64,000 bases of DNA, from the NCBI RefSeq assembly GCF_036373705.1, contig NC_089863.1, forward strand, positions 8,575,357 through 8,639,356, written 5' to 3'. Source of the stretch: Amia ocellicauda. Taxonomy: Eukaryota > Chordata > Actinopteri > Amiiformes > Amiidae. The translations under genes and the position numbers were made by a program. Below the pieces are notes generated by a model, which saw nothing but the letters and a program-made list of their open reading frames with translations, ran no database searches and was not told where the DNA came from. Positions 43,445-55,100 of this stretch are shown here, piece after piece. The number at the start of each line of letters is the position of its first letter. Position 1 is the stretch's first letter.

Positions 43445-45051
43445 AATTCACTAAATCTGTACAAGAAAAGCTAAAACATATCAAATGTCGTATCAAATCG
43501 TAAGGTTCCCCACAATTCTGTCCTCTGAACTGCAATTCTAGTCAGAATTTACATGCAACAAGAAAAATGTGTGTCCAGAAAGTATTCCAATGAAACAAGT
43601 CACCCGATGCAAAATACTCATGCGATGGCCCCCGTGTGATCCAGTGAGGCCTCTCTGTGGGAGTGATACCTCATGGTTGTTAATTATCTTTGTTCTGTTG
43701 AGGTGATTGCTGATTGGGTGTACCTGGAACCTGTGAACCAGCGGAGATAAAGCTCCACTTGGACAAACTACACTCTGCTCCCTTCTCTGCAATCCAGACG
43801 TCAACCATAGCCTGATCATCCCGACTGCCACATCTTGTTTTGGGTTTATTTATGTTACAGAGATATACTTTCCACATTTAAATAGTTATGTTTAGTTACT
43901 CTTTTGTTAAATAAATCACTTTTGATCATTTGTGCTGCCTCGTTCCCTCTTTTGTCATGACCCTTGAGCCAGGTTGTGACACTCACATTAAAAGGAACAA
44001 AGTTAAGGATGCAAAACACACAAAACATAAATGGGATGTTCTATTAAATTGAAGAGAGATCTGGCAGAATCTGAAGAGCCTTGCTTGTCTTAAATCTCTA
44101 GAGCAAAGACAGCACCTGTTACTTCAACATTAATTTTAAATAAGTGGCATGCATGATGATTCAGTTATGTCATTGTTGACTTTTAAGCACATCTGTGAAA
44201 CAAGATGGCACAATGTTAGACTGCCAGATAAATTTCACAATATGGACCGACAGATATCTACGGTGGCTCCTTGAGGGAAAAAACAAAAAACACTAGCCAA
44301 ATTCCTAAGGTTCTGCGCTAGTATAGTCTTCATGCTCATGTGAAGACCACCACACAGAAGGCAAGTTCACAAAAAAGTAACCATTTATTATATTTAGCTA
44401 GAACAGGGCATGAAGACTTTACTAGAACCTTAGGAATTTGGCATGTGTCATTCTAAAACCTATATTAAAACTGCCTTTAATAAAATGGGCACAAAACACT
44501 AAAAACCCTACCCAGAATAACACAGAAAATAAGAAAAATACTGAATAGAATAAATAAAACCCAAGTTCCTAATATACAATACAGAAAGCAACGACAAGGT
44601 TTCACAGTCTCTTCTGTTCACAATAGGCGACAGCATAAGGAAGAATCCCCCTTCCCCTCGGAGGAAACCAGTCTCTTTGCGGCTGGGTTGGAACCCCATC
44701 GGCCAACTAGGACCCCAACAAATGCAGGTAGGAACAAATCATTAATCACATTTGAATTCGTGTAATTTGAGAATGTCTTTTCTATCCCGCAGTCACCAGT
44801 TTGCCTCACAAGGACCAAAAACAAAAACAAACAATCACAACAGGCAAGTCTCTAACCCCTGGACAGGGAACCCTCTCCACAAAGTACACCGGCAGGAGAT
44901 CTCAAAGTCTTAATAAAGAAAGTTCAACCTCCATGGCGTGCATCTTCTCTTTTCTAATTATTCTCTTCTAAAGAGATACAACCAGGTACTTAACGCTCCG
45001 TAGCCTGTGCTGTCATCTCCAAAACATCATTTATACTCCGTGCTTGGAGAC
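43445..45051. other. Intergenic; one foldback pair, otherwise nothing recognised
   Basis: Contains the inverted pair 44296-44335 / 44408-44442. The segments around 43600-43980 and 44500-44900 look like repeat-derived sequence but match nothing I know. Confidence 0.35.
44296..44442. repeat. Imperfect inverted repeat, 35-40 bp arms
   Basis: GCCAAATTCCTAAGGTTCT...GTCTTCATGC (44296-44335) is mirrored by GCATGAAGAC...AGAACCTTAGGAATTTGGC (44408-44442). The left arm carries about five extra bases. The 72 bp spacer contains TCTTCATGCTCATGTGAAGA, itself palindromic. Confidence 0.7.
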
Positions 45052-45264
45052 CTCACTCACTCACTCACTCACTCACTCACTCACTCACTCACTCACTCAC
45101 TCACTCACTCACTCACTCACTCACTCACTCACTCACTCACTCACTCACTCACTCACTCACTCACTCACTCACTCACTCACTCACTCACTCACTCACTCAC
45201 TCACTCACTCACTCACTCACTCACTCACTCACTCACTCACTCACTCACTCACTCACTCACTCAC
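45052..45264. repeat. (TCAC)n array, 213 bp
   Basis: About 53 nearly perfect tetranucleotide units. The Ser-Leu-Thr-His reading frames through it are artefacts. Confidence 0.97.
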
Positions 45265-46640
45265 CAAATATCCTGCTCAATAGTCCATTGCTCTCCCAGG
45301 AATGACCATTTTCCCCAGGCTTATATACAAAAGAGAGAAATCGGGGCACCGGTGAAGGCGACCAATGAGAAAGCGTGCAGCTTAGTCCATGTGGGAATGT
45401 GGTCCGGCAGCTTGCGTTTGGCAACAGAAGCAATTAATCAATGAAACCAATAATAACCCAATTACCAAATTAACCATAAAAATAGAAACAATAAGGAAGT
45501 AAAAAGAACATACTTCATAAATAAAACAATCGTGAATAATAAACACAGTGCACAATACAATAATTAAATGAAAAGAGTGATAATAAGTGAACAATTAACG
45601 CTAATGGAAAATCACGGTGGATCGTTGAGGACGTGAAAAAAAAAAAAAACCCTAGCCCCTCTGGTTATCTCGTGATCACGACATAAATTACCCCCTTAAC
45701 TCCTGCTGACGACATAAAGGTCCGTTATGTCGTGATCATGACAATGCTGAGACTGGGGCAGTGCGGTGTCAACACATTCAGTTGTATAACAAGGCTAATA
45801 TGCAGACAGAAATTGTTTTATGCCTTTCAATAATTGTCAGATTTTTACTTTTACTTTTTTATGTATTAAAAAAAAGTACGAGTTATTTAAAGAAACAACT
45901 CACAAGTACTAACAGCCCGAAAAATGCCTATATTCCACTGTCTCTTGGCTTGATTACATTCCCTGTAACCAATGAAATAAGAGTTCAGCCATTTGATTGG
46001 CTATTAAATGAAGTCCCAGAAAAAACACACTCTGATACCTGACACTGCTTTCGAGTGATCCCTGACACAAAATTTGAGTGACACCTGATACCTGATATTA
46101 AATTGATGTGACACTTGATCTTAAATTGGAGCGACACCTGACATTCGGAAAACAAGCTTTTCGATGCTTTGACATTGACAGTGCATGGGTCATATACATA
46201 ATATACATTCACATTAACCAAGCTTTCATAAGACGTGTAATATAAATCAATGCCCCAAAAAGCACAAATGACCACCACCGACTATTGATTGCCAAGGCAT
46301 AAGTACAGAAACTGCAATTTTAACTTGAACCAAAATGCACATCCATCATTAGTGTATAAGGATACTTTAAATATAGATTATTTTTCTCACGTTGATTGAT
46401 CTTTGTTGCATTTTAAAAGTGTAACATATCCTTTGTGTTTATGTGTGTACTGACTTTTTTAAACATGCTTTCCTTTTATGTTTAACCCATTGTTATTATT
46501 TTATAAACAAAATTATACATTTTGAAGTAGATATTTGTATGTGCTAGGACTGAAATATTTACTGCAGTAAACTAGCTCTTATTGTTTATTGTACTGCTAT
46601 TGTACTGCTGTTACTGTATGATGATTCTTGAAATGTCTAT
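45265..46640. other. Intergenic, small palindromic and degenerate repeats only
   Basis: At 45664-45686 and 45724-45742, two direct copies of GTTATNTCGTGATCAYGAC, each palindromic around TCGTGATCACGA. At 46030-46145, a degenerate direct repeat of GAGTGACACCTGATA-like units. No gene recognised. Confidence 0.4.
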
Positions 46641-46687
46641 ATTTAGTTTAATCTGTAAGTCGCCCTTCGTAAGGTCATCTGCTAAGA

Positions 46688-46752
<65 letters not shown>
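46640..46752 (+). repeat. SINE/L2-type 3' tail with (AAT)n microsatellite
   Basis: TAAGTCGCCCTTCGTAAGGTCATCTGCTAAGAAAT followed by about 20 AAT units: the plus-strand form of the tail shared by L2 and SINE copies here. No preserved tRNA head upstream. Confidence 0.7.
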
Positions 46753-46756
<4 letters not shown>

Positions 46757-47743
46757 TTAATAATATCACCTGGAACTGAAGGTACTGTTTTATGGCATTA
46801 TTCAAGGTTGTTAGATTTTACTTTGCTGTAAGCAATGACTGCTGTCATTAAATTCAGTTTCTTACACCAACTTGTGTGAACTGGTTGAAGTAGATATGTT
46901 TTTCTTGTTAAAATTCTTCTTCCTTTGATTAGAATCTCAATAAATCTCCTTTGGTAAAATTCTCACTCCAAGAGAAATCAATATGTTTTTTCTTGTACTG
47001 TTGGAATAACTAAGCAATTTTTCTTGTAACAAGAAAAAATGACAAAATTTACAAAATGTTACAATACAATTCTTCTTATGGTAAGAATCTCAAGAAATCA
47101 CTTTGGTAGTGTTGTTACAAACTGATCACTCCCAGGAGTCCAGTGGAGGTAAATCCTCACTGCTCAAAGGGGTTAAAGAAAGACTCAAAAGGAATAGGAC
47201 TGACCATAGAAACGGGTGTTTTGATCATTTGAATGGGCCGTAAACACTGAATCTGATACTGTTTGAACAGAATATGTGATTTCAATGTTTTCTTCATGGT
47301 TTATATGGTATGCTGTCATGCACAACTTTTTTGCAAATGCGCTTAAGGATCAGAGTAGCACTGTGGTCCTGTCACACTGAAGTTATTGACACCAAGAGCT
47401 GGAGACAGATTCACCCCAGAGGACAACTGCCACCTGTGGACACTGAGAAAGGTATTTTATACATTTTTTATAGATTTGCAATTGGGGTTGCTGAATAGAT
47501 ATGGCTTGGTAGATGGAGACCTGCAGAAATATTGATATAATTGTGTTCTATGTGTATGTATCATGTATTCACTGGGATATGTAATGTTTTGCAGTGTCAA
47601 AATACCTGGCAATGTAATGAAAAAACAAATAGAACACAATGATATACTATATCATAGAATAGACAATACAATTCAGAGATACATCAGTAAAACTGATTTA
47701 TAAATGGTACTTATAAGCTTAACTTATAGGTAGAGCTATAACA
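46753..47743. other. Intergenic, no feature seen
   Basis: AT-rich. Several short ORFs without similarity. Confidence 0.4.
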
Positions 47744-47745
47744 TA

Positions 47746-48417
47746 CACCAATCAGCCATAACATTATGACCACTGACAGGTGAAGTGAATGACACTGATA
47801 ATCTCGTTATCATGGCACCTGTCAGTGGGTGGGATATATTAGGCAGCAAGTGAACATTTTGTCCTCAAAGTTGATGTGTTAGAAGCAGGAAAATGGGCAA
47901 GCATAAGGATCTGAGCGACTTTGACAAGGGCCAAATTGTGATGGCTAGACAACTGGGTCAGAGCATCTCCAAAACTACAGCTCTTGTGGGGTGTTCCCGG
48001 TCTGCAGTGGTCAGTACCTATCAAAATTGGTCCAAGGAAGGAAAAGCGGTGAACCGGCGGCAGGGTCATGGGCGGCCAAGGCTCATTGATGCACGTGGGG
48101 AGCGAAGGCTGGTCTGTGTGGTCCAATCCAACAGACGAGCTACTGTAGCTCAAATTGATGAAAAAGTGAATGCTGGTTCTGATAGAAAGGTGTCAGAACA
48201 CACAGTGCATCGCAGTTTGTTGCATATGGGGCTGCGTAGCCGCAGACCAGTCAGGGTGCCCATGCTGACCCCTGTCCACTGCCGAAAGCACCTACAATGG
48301 GCACGTGAGCATCAGAACTGGACCACGGAGCAATGAAAGAAGGTGGCCTGGTCTGATGAATCACGAGTTCAAGGTGTTGACTAGGCCTCCAAATTCCTCA
48401 GATCTCAATCGAGCATC
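47746..48417 (+). mobile_element. Tc1-like element, 3'-truncated deletion derivative
   Basis: Left end CACCAATCAGCCATAACATT next to TA. The N-terminal half of a transposase is open from 47893 ([23 protein letters not shown] region [28 protein letters not shown]) to a stop at 48334-48336, then WSDESRVQ. It jumps to the end of the catalytic domain (TRPPNSSDLN-like) and stops. No right terminal repeat. Confidence 0.88.
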
Positions 48418-49146
48418 TAATAACAATTAATAACATAATAAGGTCTTAACAGATTGTTTATAATGGACATAATATAATGTTACCCAATTTTTTTAATCTA
48501 TCATTTAATATAGAGCTCTGGCACATCATGAAACAAACTGATACTACATCAGCGCTACTAAGAATTTTTTTTCAATAAATATTACTCAATGTGTATTGCT
48601 TTTTGGAAAAATACTCCCTTTCTTAGTGTGAATAGATTATTATTATTTTTTTAACCAGGGGTCTGGACAGCTGGTTTCATTAATCTTGTAGTTTTTCACC
48701 ATGAATGACAAAATATTAATGTTAACTATGTTCAAGTGATCTCCACAAAATGAATGAACACTATTTTATCTGAAACTATGTATCTCTCAGTGGCACAAAC
48801 GGTTTTCATTGAAACATGTATTCCATTATTTATACAATTCAATTCATTAGGATACTGGATTTTGTTATATCAATATATCCTTCATGCACAGGATGTAACA
48901 TCAGCAAAAGGTAAAAAAAAAAAAAAAAAAAAGATTTCTTACATATATCCGCAGTCACAGTCAGATCTGACTATGATTTCTGTACATTGATTGAAGACAC
49001 TGATAAAGCCAGACAATTTTGGACTTTGCAGACAAGACAAGACAAGACACAGTGACAGATAATGTGACAAATACTCTATAGTTTGTGTTTTGTTGTTTTA
49101 GATTCACATCTGTGTTACCTTTCTCCATTCCATCCACAGGTATAAA
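48418..49146. other. Upstream region of D8C gene 2
   Basis: Includes a poly(A) run at 48911-48932. No clear TATA box near the start codon. The segment just upstream of 49147 resembles the one upstream of gene 1 exon 1. Confidence 0.4.
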
Positions 49147-49180
49147 ATGAACACAGAAAGCTGGGACTTTCTCTGTCTGA
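49147..49180 (+). CDS. D8C gene 2, exon 1 (start of signal peptide)
   Basis: MNTESWDFLCL, donor A-GTGAGT, phase 1. With exon 2 it gives a good hydrophobic leader (DFLCLSLLLFFLRCNA). It lies between two deleted copies of one Tc1 family. Confidence 0.65.
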
Positions 49181-52100
49181 GTGAGTGTGTTTTCAATCTC
49201 CCACATAACACTCGAATAGAGGTATCTAATCCAAGTATTGTGTATGTAAACATGTTTATATTTGAGCAGCTGTCCAAAACACAGAACATGTGCACTCCAG
49301 AAAAAATTATGCTTATCTCTCACTTCAGAATATTATGAGATTCACTAATTAAGTGAAAATAAGACCCAATGTTATTTATTTTGTCATAACCTAATGAGAA
49401 TTATACCTTTCTTTGTTAGTAGTAGTAATAGTATAGCTAATGTGGTCTATACTGTATAACTGCATGCACCAATTATATTTTTAAGGTAATGAAATGTACA
49501 CCAATCAGCCATAATATTATGACCACTGACAGGTGAAGTGAATAACACTGATAATCTCGTCATCATGGCACCTGTTAGTGGGTGGGATAAATGCCGAAAG
49601 CGCCTACAATGGGCATGTGAGCATCAGAACTGGACCACGGAGCAATGTGTGATGTGTGATGTTTTGGGCAATGTTCTGCTGGGAAACCTTGGGTCCTGCC
49701 ATTCATGTGGATATTACTTTGACACGTACCACCTACCTAAGCATTGTTGCAGACCATGTACAACCTTTCATGGAAAATGGTATTCCCTGATGGCATTGGC
49801 CTTTTTCAGCAGGATAATGCGCCCTGCCACAAAGCAAAAATGGTTCAGGAATGGTTTGAGGAACACAACAACAAGTTCAAGGTGCTGACTTGGCCTCCAA
49901 ATTCCCCAGATCTCAATCCAATCGAGCATCTGTGGGATGTGCTGAACAAAGAAGTCCGATCCATGGAGGCCCCACCTCGCAACTTACAGGACTTAAAGGA
50001 TCTGCTGCTAACGTCTTGGTGCCAGATACCACAGCACACCTTCAGAGGTCTAGTGGAGTCCATGCCTCGACGGGTCAGGGCTGTTTTGGTGGCAAAAGGG
50101 GGACGTACACAATATTAGGCAGGTGGTCATAATGTTATGGCTGATCGGTTTATATAGACTTTTACTTCTCATAGTTAGGTATACAGTTTAGTGTGAAACT
50201 AGTATAAACATTTTTTTCACACATATACATATCTTTTGCTTTTACTCAGGTTTGCTGCTGTTTTTTCTGAGGTGTAATGCAGGTAAGTTGAGGTAATATT
50301 CAATTCATTATTCATTATTCATCAGTCTGTAAAGCACTCTGTGGCTACCCTGAGAAGGGCGCTATACAAAAAAAAAAACTACTGATTGATTGATTGATTG
50401 ATTGATTTATATAAATGGTAACAAATACCACTTCTACATCTAGCCAGTTTGTTGCCAGTTTACTGGTAACACTTATTAGTTGTTGAATAAATAAGCAAGT
50501 CACTTTTGTAATCCTGGTCACTAAATGCTGAAGGTTATTCTGGTGTTTCAAACGACCAATAAATGACTGATTTTAGTAAGTTAACCAATCAGAAAGAATA
50601 ACTTGTAAGTTGTAACAGTAAGGAGACAGAATGTAGCCGATTCCCAGACTTCACATTTACAATTTGGATGATTGCTGACAAAACTGATTAGTATTTACAA
50701 AGAAAGGGAAATCTGACATTGATAGTCTTTCAGGTAGCAATAGTTATTTTATTAGACACAAACTAATAAGAGCAATAATCTCATTTGTACTGTAATTGTA
50801 ACACTTGTGTCACACACCCCTTTATAAATCGGTCATTTTGGGTGACCGAGACAACCTGCTGGACTGGAGTTGTCCAGGACCAGATTTGGACACCCTCACT
50901 GTACGATATATTAACGTCTTCCCAGACTGTATGCTTGTGAAAGTACTTCAGTTTTCTAGACACATTAAATAAAATAGACTTTTATTTTATTTTGTATTCC
51001 AGATCCAGACCCGTGCTCCTCCTACATTAGTCTGAATGATTCGTGGCATAATATTGGCTATTCTAGATATGATTACTATGTCAGTTGCGGCTCCATCAAG
51101 GACCATGAGTGGTATCGCTTCGTTGGACCCTCAGGAGACATTCTCCACACAAAATGCATGGAGAATGAACACTGTGGTTCCCGATACCACTACTGGATGG
51201 ATGGCTCTCACCCCCAAGAGTCAGAAGGCATCAAACAGGTGCAATTCTGCTTGTCTTATTACCAATACTGCTGCTATTACAGGTATACTGGATATGTAAA
51301 GGCCTGCCAGGATGGATACTACATATACAAGATGGTTTCAACAGATTCATGTTACTATGGCTATTGTACCCGTGAGTATACATTATTACAAAATCTATTT
51401 ATATTGATTATGGCATATTATATGTTTTATTATTATTATAATGATGATATTCATAATCATTATTTTAATTTAATGGGGGGTTTTGTAGTATGTATCAGGG
51501 CTTCCCATTCCTGGTCCAATCACTGCCACTCACAGAACTGGGAAGACTAGTTGAATTGTTGAATTGTCTACCCAATTCATTTAATTGGGTAGTTAAGTTC
51601 TCAGGTGGAGCAAGAGATACTGTGGCCCCACAGGGCTGGGCCTGGGGACCAATTCACTCATGCTAAAATACTGAGAAGGATAATAGTTTTCACCACAAAG
51701 TGTATGTATATATGTATATCTGTAGGTATGTGTGTATCGTTATTATGTTGTTTATTTATGTTTAATATTTTTGTAGGTCATAGCAACTGTGTTCCATCAG
51801 TATGTGGTCCAAATGCACAATGTAGTGACAATAATGGAAGTTGCTACTGTGATCCTGGATACAAAATTCTCTCTCAAGTCAAGAAGTCGAGTAGCATCTG
51901 TGAGGGTGAGAATAGTATTTGTTATTAAATAAATAAATAAATAAACAACTAAGACAAAACTTAGTTATCCATTGCATAGAAAGTGTCACCTGAGCATTCC
52001 GGTCAGAGAGACTGCTGGGTCCTTTTCCTTTTTCGGGGCTTGCCCTCAGTCATTCCTCCCACTCCATTGGAATCCAGCTCCCGTTAGGACCTTCCCACTC

Positions 52101-55100
52101 TCCTGGATAATTTCCCTTTGTTTGTTTGGGCCCTGGCTTCTCTACCTGACTGTCTCATTGTAGCTCTGCTGTTGCCCTTTCCAGAATCTCCCTCATGGTC
52201 TTTTTATGTCATAGGGGAGAGCCAGGAGATACACACCACAAGTCTTTCAATTACAGCAGTTCAAATTCAATTTGGAGAGCCTTGTTGCTGGCCTTCTAAC
52301 TCACACTATTTTTGTGTTTGGGTCAAGCATCCACTTCGTAAAGCAGTCTATCAGTCATAGTTCGGAAGCAGGAGACAAGATACATAATCGTGTTCGTTTT
52401 CCAGTCCAGGGCAGGTAGCCAAATCAGGTTCTCAGTACAAACAAAGGTCGGTATCCAGTCAAACCATCAATAGCAGTCATGGCTCGCTCTGCTCGAAACC
52501 TCTGCCAGCACCCACAATGCAATGCATCTGAAGGTGTGTTGTTCTCCTATATAAACTACTGCAGGAGGGGGATCCCTGCCCTTCTTATATAGTGCCCTTC
52601 ACAGAAGACACCCCATACTGTGTCAACTTCGTTCCCACACCATCACAATTAGTAATAACTTAGGACAAAATTAGGGAAGATCAGGTCAATATAACTAAGC
52701 TGATGAAATACAGATCTCCATCATGACTTGCCTGAGTAAAATAAAGAAAGTACAGATGCTATCAATGTATTTTCTTTGCAGATATTGACGAGTGTGCAAT
52801 CAGCAACCTCTGTGGTCCCAATGCAAAGTGTACCAACATACCTGGGAATTACAGCTGTGCCTGTGACACTGGGTTTGTGGCCCCTACTACAGACACTACA
52901 CAGATAAGCAGTTCAAACCCATGTACAGGTAGTAATCTCTTTCATATAAATCAACAGGGGGATTCCTGATGTCAAAATGGCTCTACATGGAGAGATATAA
53001 ACCATGCATGTCACAGGCCTCTCTTACCAGTTGTGTTCTGAAGTATTTTGCAATAAATGTTTTGTTTTGTGTTTCTCCTTCTCGTTCTGTGGAACTTTCT
53101 TTGGAAGAGAAAAGCTCTATTCAATGCATTCCTTCTTCCTTTTCTTCTCTATTCCCTCCTTCCTTCTTCCTCCTTCTTCTTTTTCCTTGTTCGTCCTCTT
53201 TCTTGTTCAATTATAAGTATAACGTAAAAGCAACTTTTTTCTTGTCACCAGGATGCTTGAAAACTTTTTAAAGGTTCTGAAGATGTGGGTAATGCTGTGA
53301 CAAAAGTCAGGAAAATCTATTAAACTAATTAAACTAATAAATAGTGATTGAACTCTTGCTTTGCTGCAGACATGGATGAGTGTGCAAACCAAGTGTGTGG
53401 TCCAAACGCACAATGTATTAACACTTTTGGAAGTTACAAGTGTGTCTGTGACACTGGATACACTCCTACTCCTGGAGTCCCAGATATAAGTAATTCAAAC
53501 CCGTGCCAAGGTAATTGCAGCATCTTGTGTTTGATCAACTGTGTCTCTATTGTTCTGGAATGTGCACTTTGTTTAGTTGAGTTTATATCACAGTAAATCA
53601 AAGGTGTAATTTAACACTCAAAAAATGTAGAAAAAATACAAATCTCTACTTTAAGGTGCTTCTAAGCTTTTTTCACATTTGTTTCCTGAATGAAACATTC
53701 AAAACAAATGTAAACCCACACAGAAATAAATGACCACAGATGGATAGCAGCATTCAGTAGTTCAATTTGTTTAAAAAATATACAATTAAATACACTTGCT
53801 GGTCTGCATTTTCCTCTTCCATCTGTTTCAGTAATGAGAAAATTAGATGGAACACATTTCTGATTATGCTTGATGATACTTTGATTATTCACAGATATTG
53901 ATGAGTGTGCACTCTCTGCAACAATATGTGGTCCCAATGCACAGTGTAACAACACCGCTGGGACATACAATTGCTCCTGTAACAGTGGATACGCCCCCCC
54001 CAATGGAGTCGCACTGGTCAGCAGGTCATACCCTTGTGAAGGTAATGTATGAATAATTCCAGATCACTGGGAACTGATGGAATCAATTCTGATGTTGATT
54101 CAAAATCTTAAATAAAAAGTTTTATACTATTTAATATATTGTTTTATATTTTGGTGGTGTATGAGATCAGTGGGCGTAGCAATAAGAAAATGGTTATAAC
54201 TGATATAAAAATTTATAAAAAATAAAGACCATCCTAAACACTATAATTAAAATGTATAAGACATTTTGTAAGACCTGCTCCACACTTCAGCAGTCGACAA
54301 CACCAACCAGAGTTCAACCCAACATACAAATCACAACTACTCCAGATATTAAAATAAAAAAAGTAAATCACATTGATGATTATAGGAATGATTACAGCTT
54401 GATCTCAATAACAGCTCTGATTCTCTACAGACATTGATGAGTGTTCCCAATCCCCATCAATCTGTGGTCCCAATGCACACTGTATTAACAGTATTGGCAG
54501 TTATAGCTGCGTCTGTGCCAAAGGATATGTTCCTCCCGATGGAATTGTCCTGACTAGCAATTCAAACCCCTGTGAAGGTAAGAATGGATGAATTAAGTAT
54601 TAATACTGTTGATAATCATTGAAAATAAAATAGGGACCAGATTCTGGCAAGCACTAGATGAACAGACAGCTCACTCATTTGTATGACGTGCGAATATTGT
54701 AACCAGTGAATAATTTGAATGATCGGAGTGTTGCACAGGATTTGAATTGCATTTGCAAATCTTCCAAATCCCAAAGATCTGGCTGGATTGTCTGTAGTCA
54801 TAAGTAATTTATTTTGCCAAGTTCCGCTTGCCAGGTTTGCCTGGTTGTCCTCAAGCCTGAGAAAAATGTAAATGCTGCTGGTTAAAGGGTGCAGTGTCAG
54901 CTGTATCAATCAGTCGTTGGGTTGCTTTATATCAGGATTTATGTCCCTTACGGAAGGATCTCACTGTCAGTTTCAATAGAAATGTGTCACTTTTGAGTTT
55001 CCATTCCACCTGAGCTCTTATGCTTATTGTTCCTTTTAACTGAACTATATGCTTCGAAGAAATCAATTTTTGGTGAGTATGTGATCAGAATAAGTATGGA

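Noticed and set aside
45052-45264. CRISPR-like array
   Set aside because: Perfect tetranucleotide repeat without spacers, in a vertebrate genome.
45007-45444. Ser-Leu-Thr-His repeat ORFs resembling a repetitive protein
   Set aside because: Translation of the (TCAC)n array; no start context or homology.
51490-51665. Possible MITE in intron of gene 2 (CTTCCCATTCCTGGTCC ... GGCCTGGGGACCAATTC)
   Set aside because: Resembles the 20650 MITE ends loosely, but the arms are not inverted to each other and no duplication was seen.
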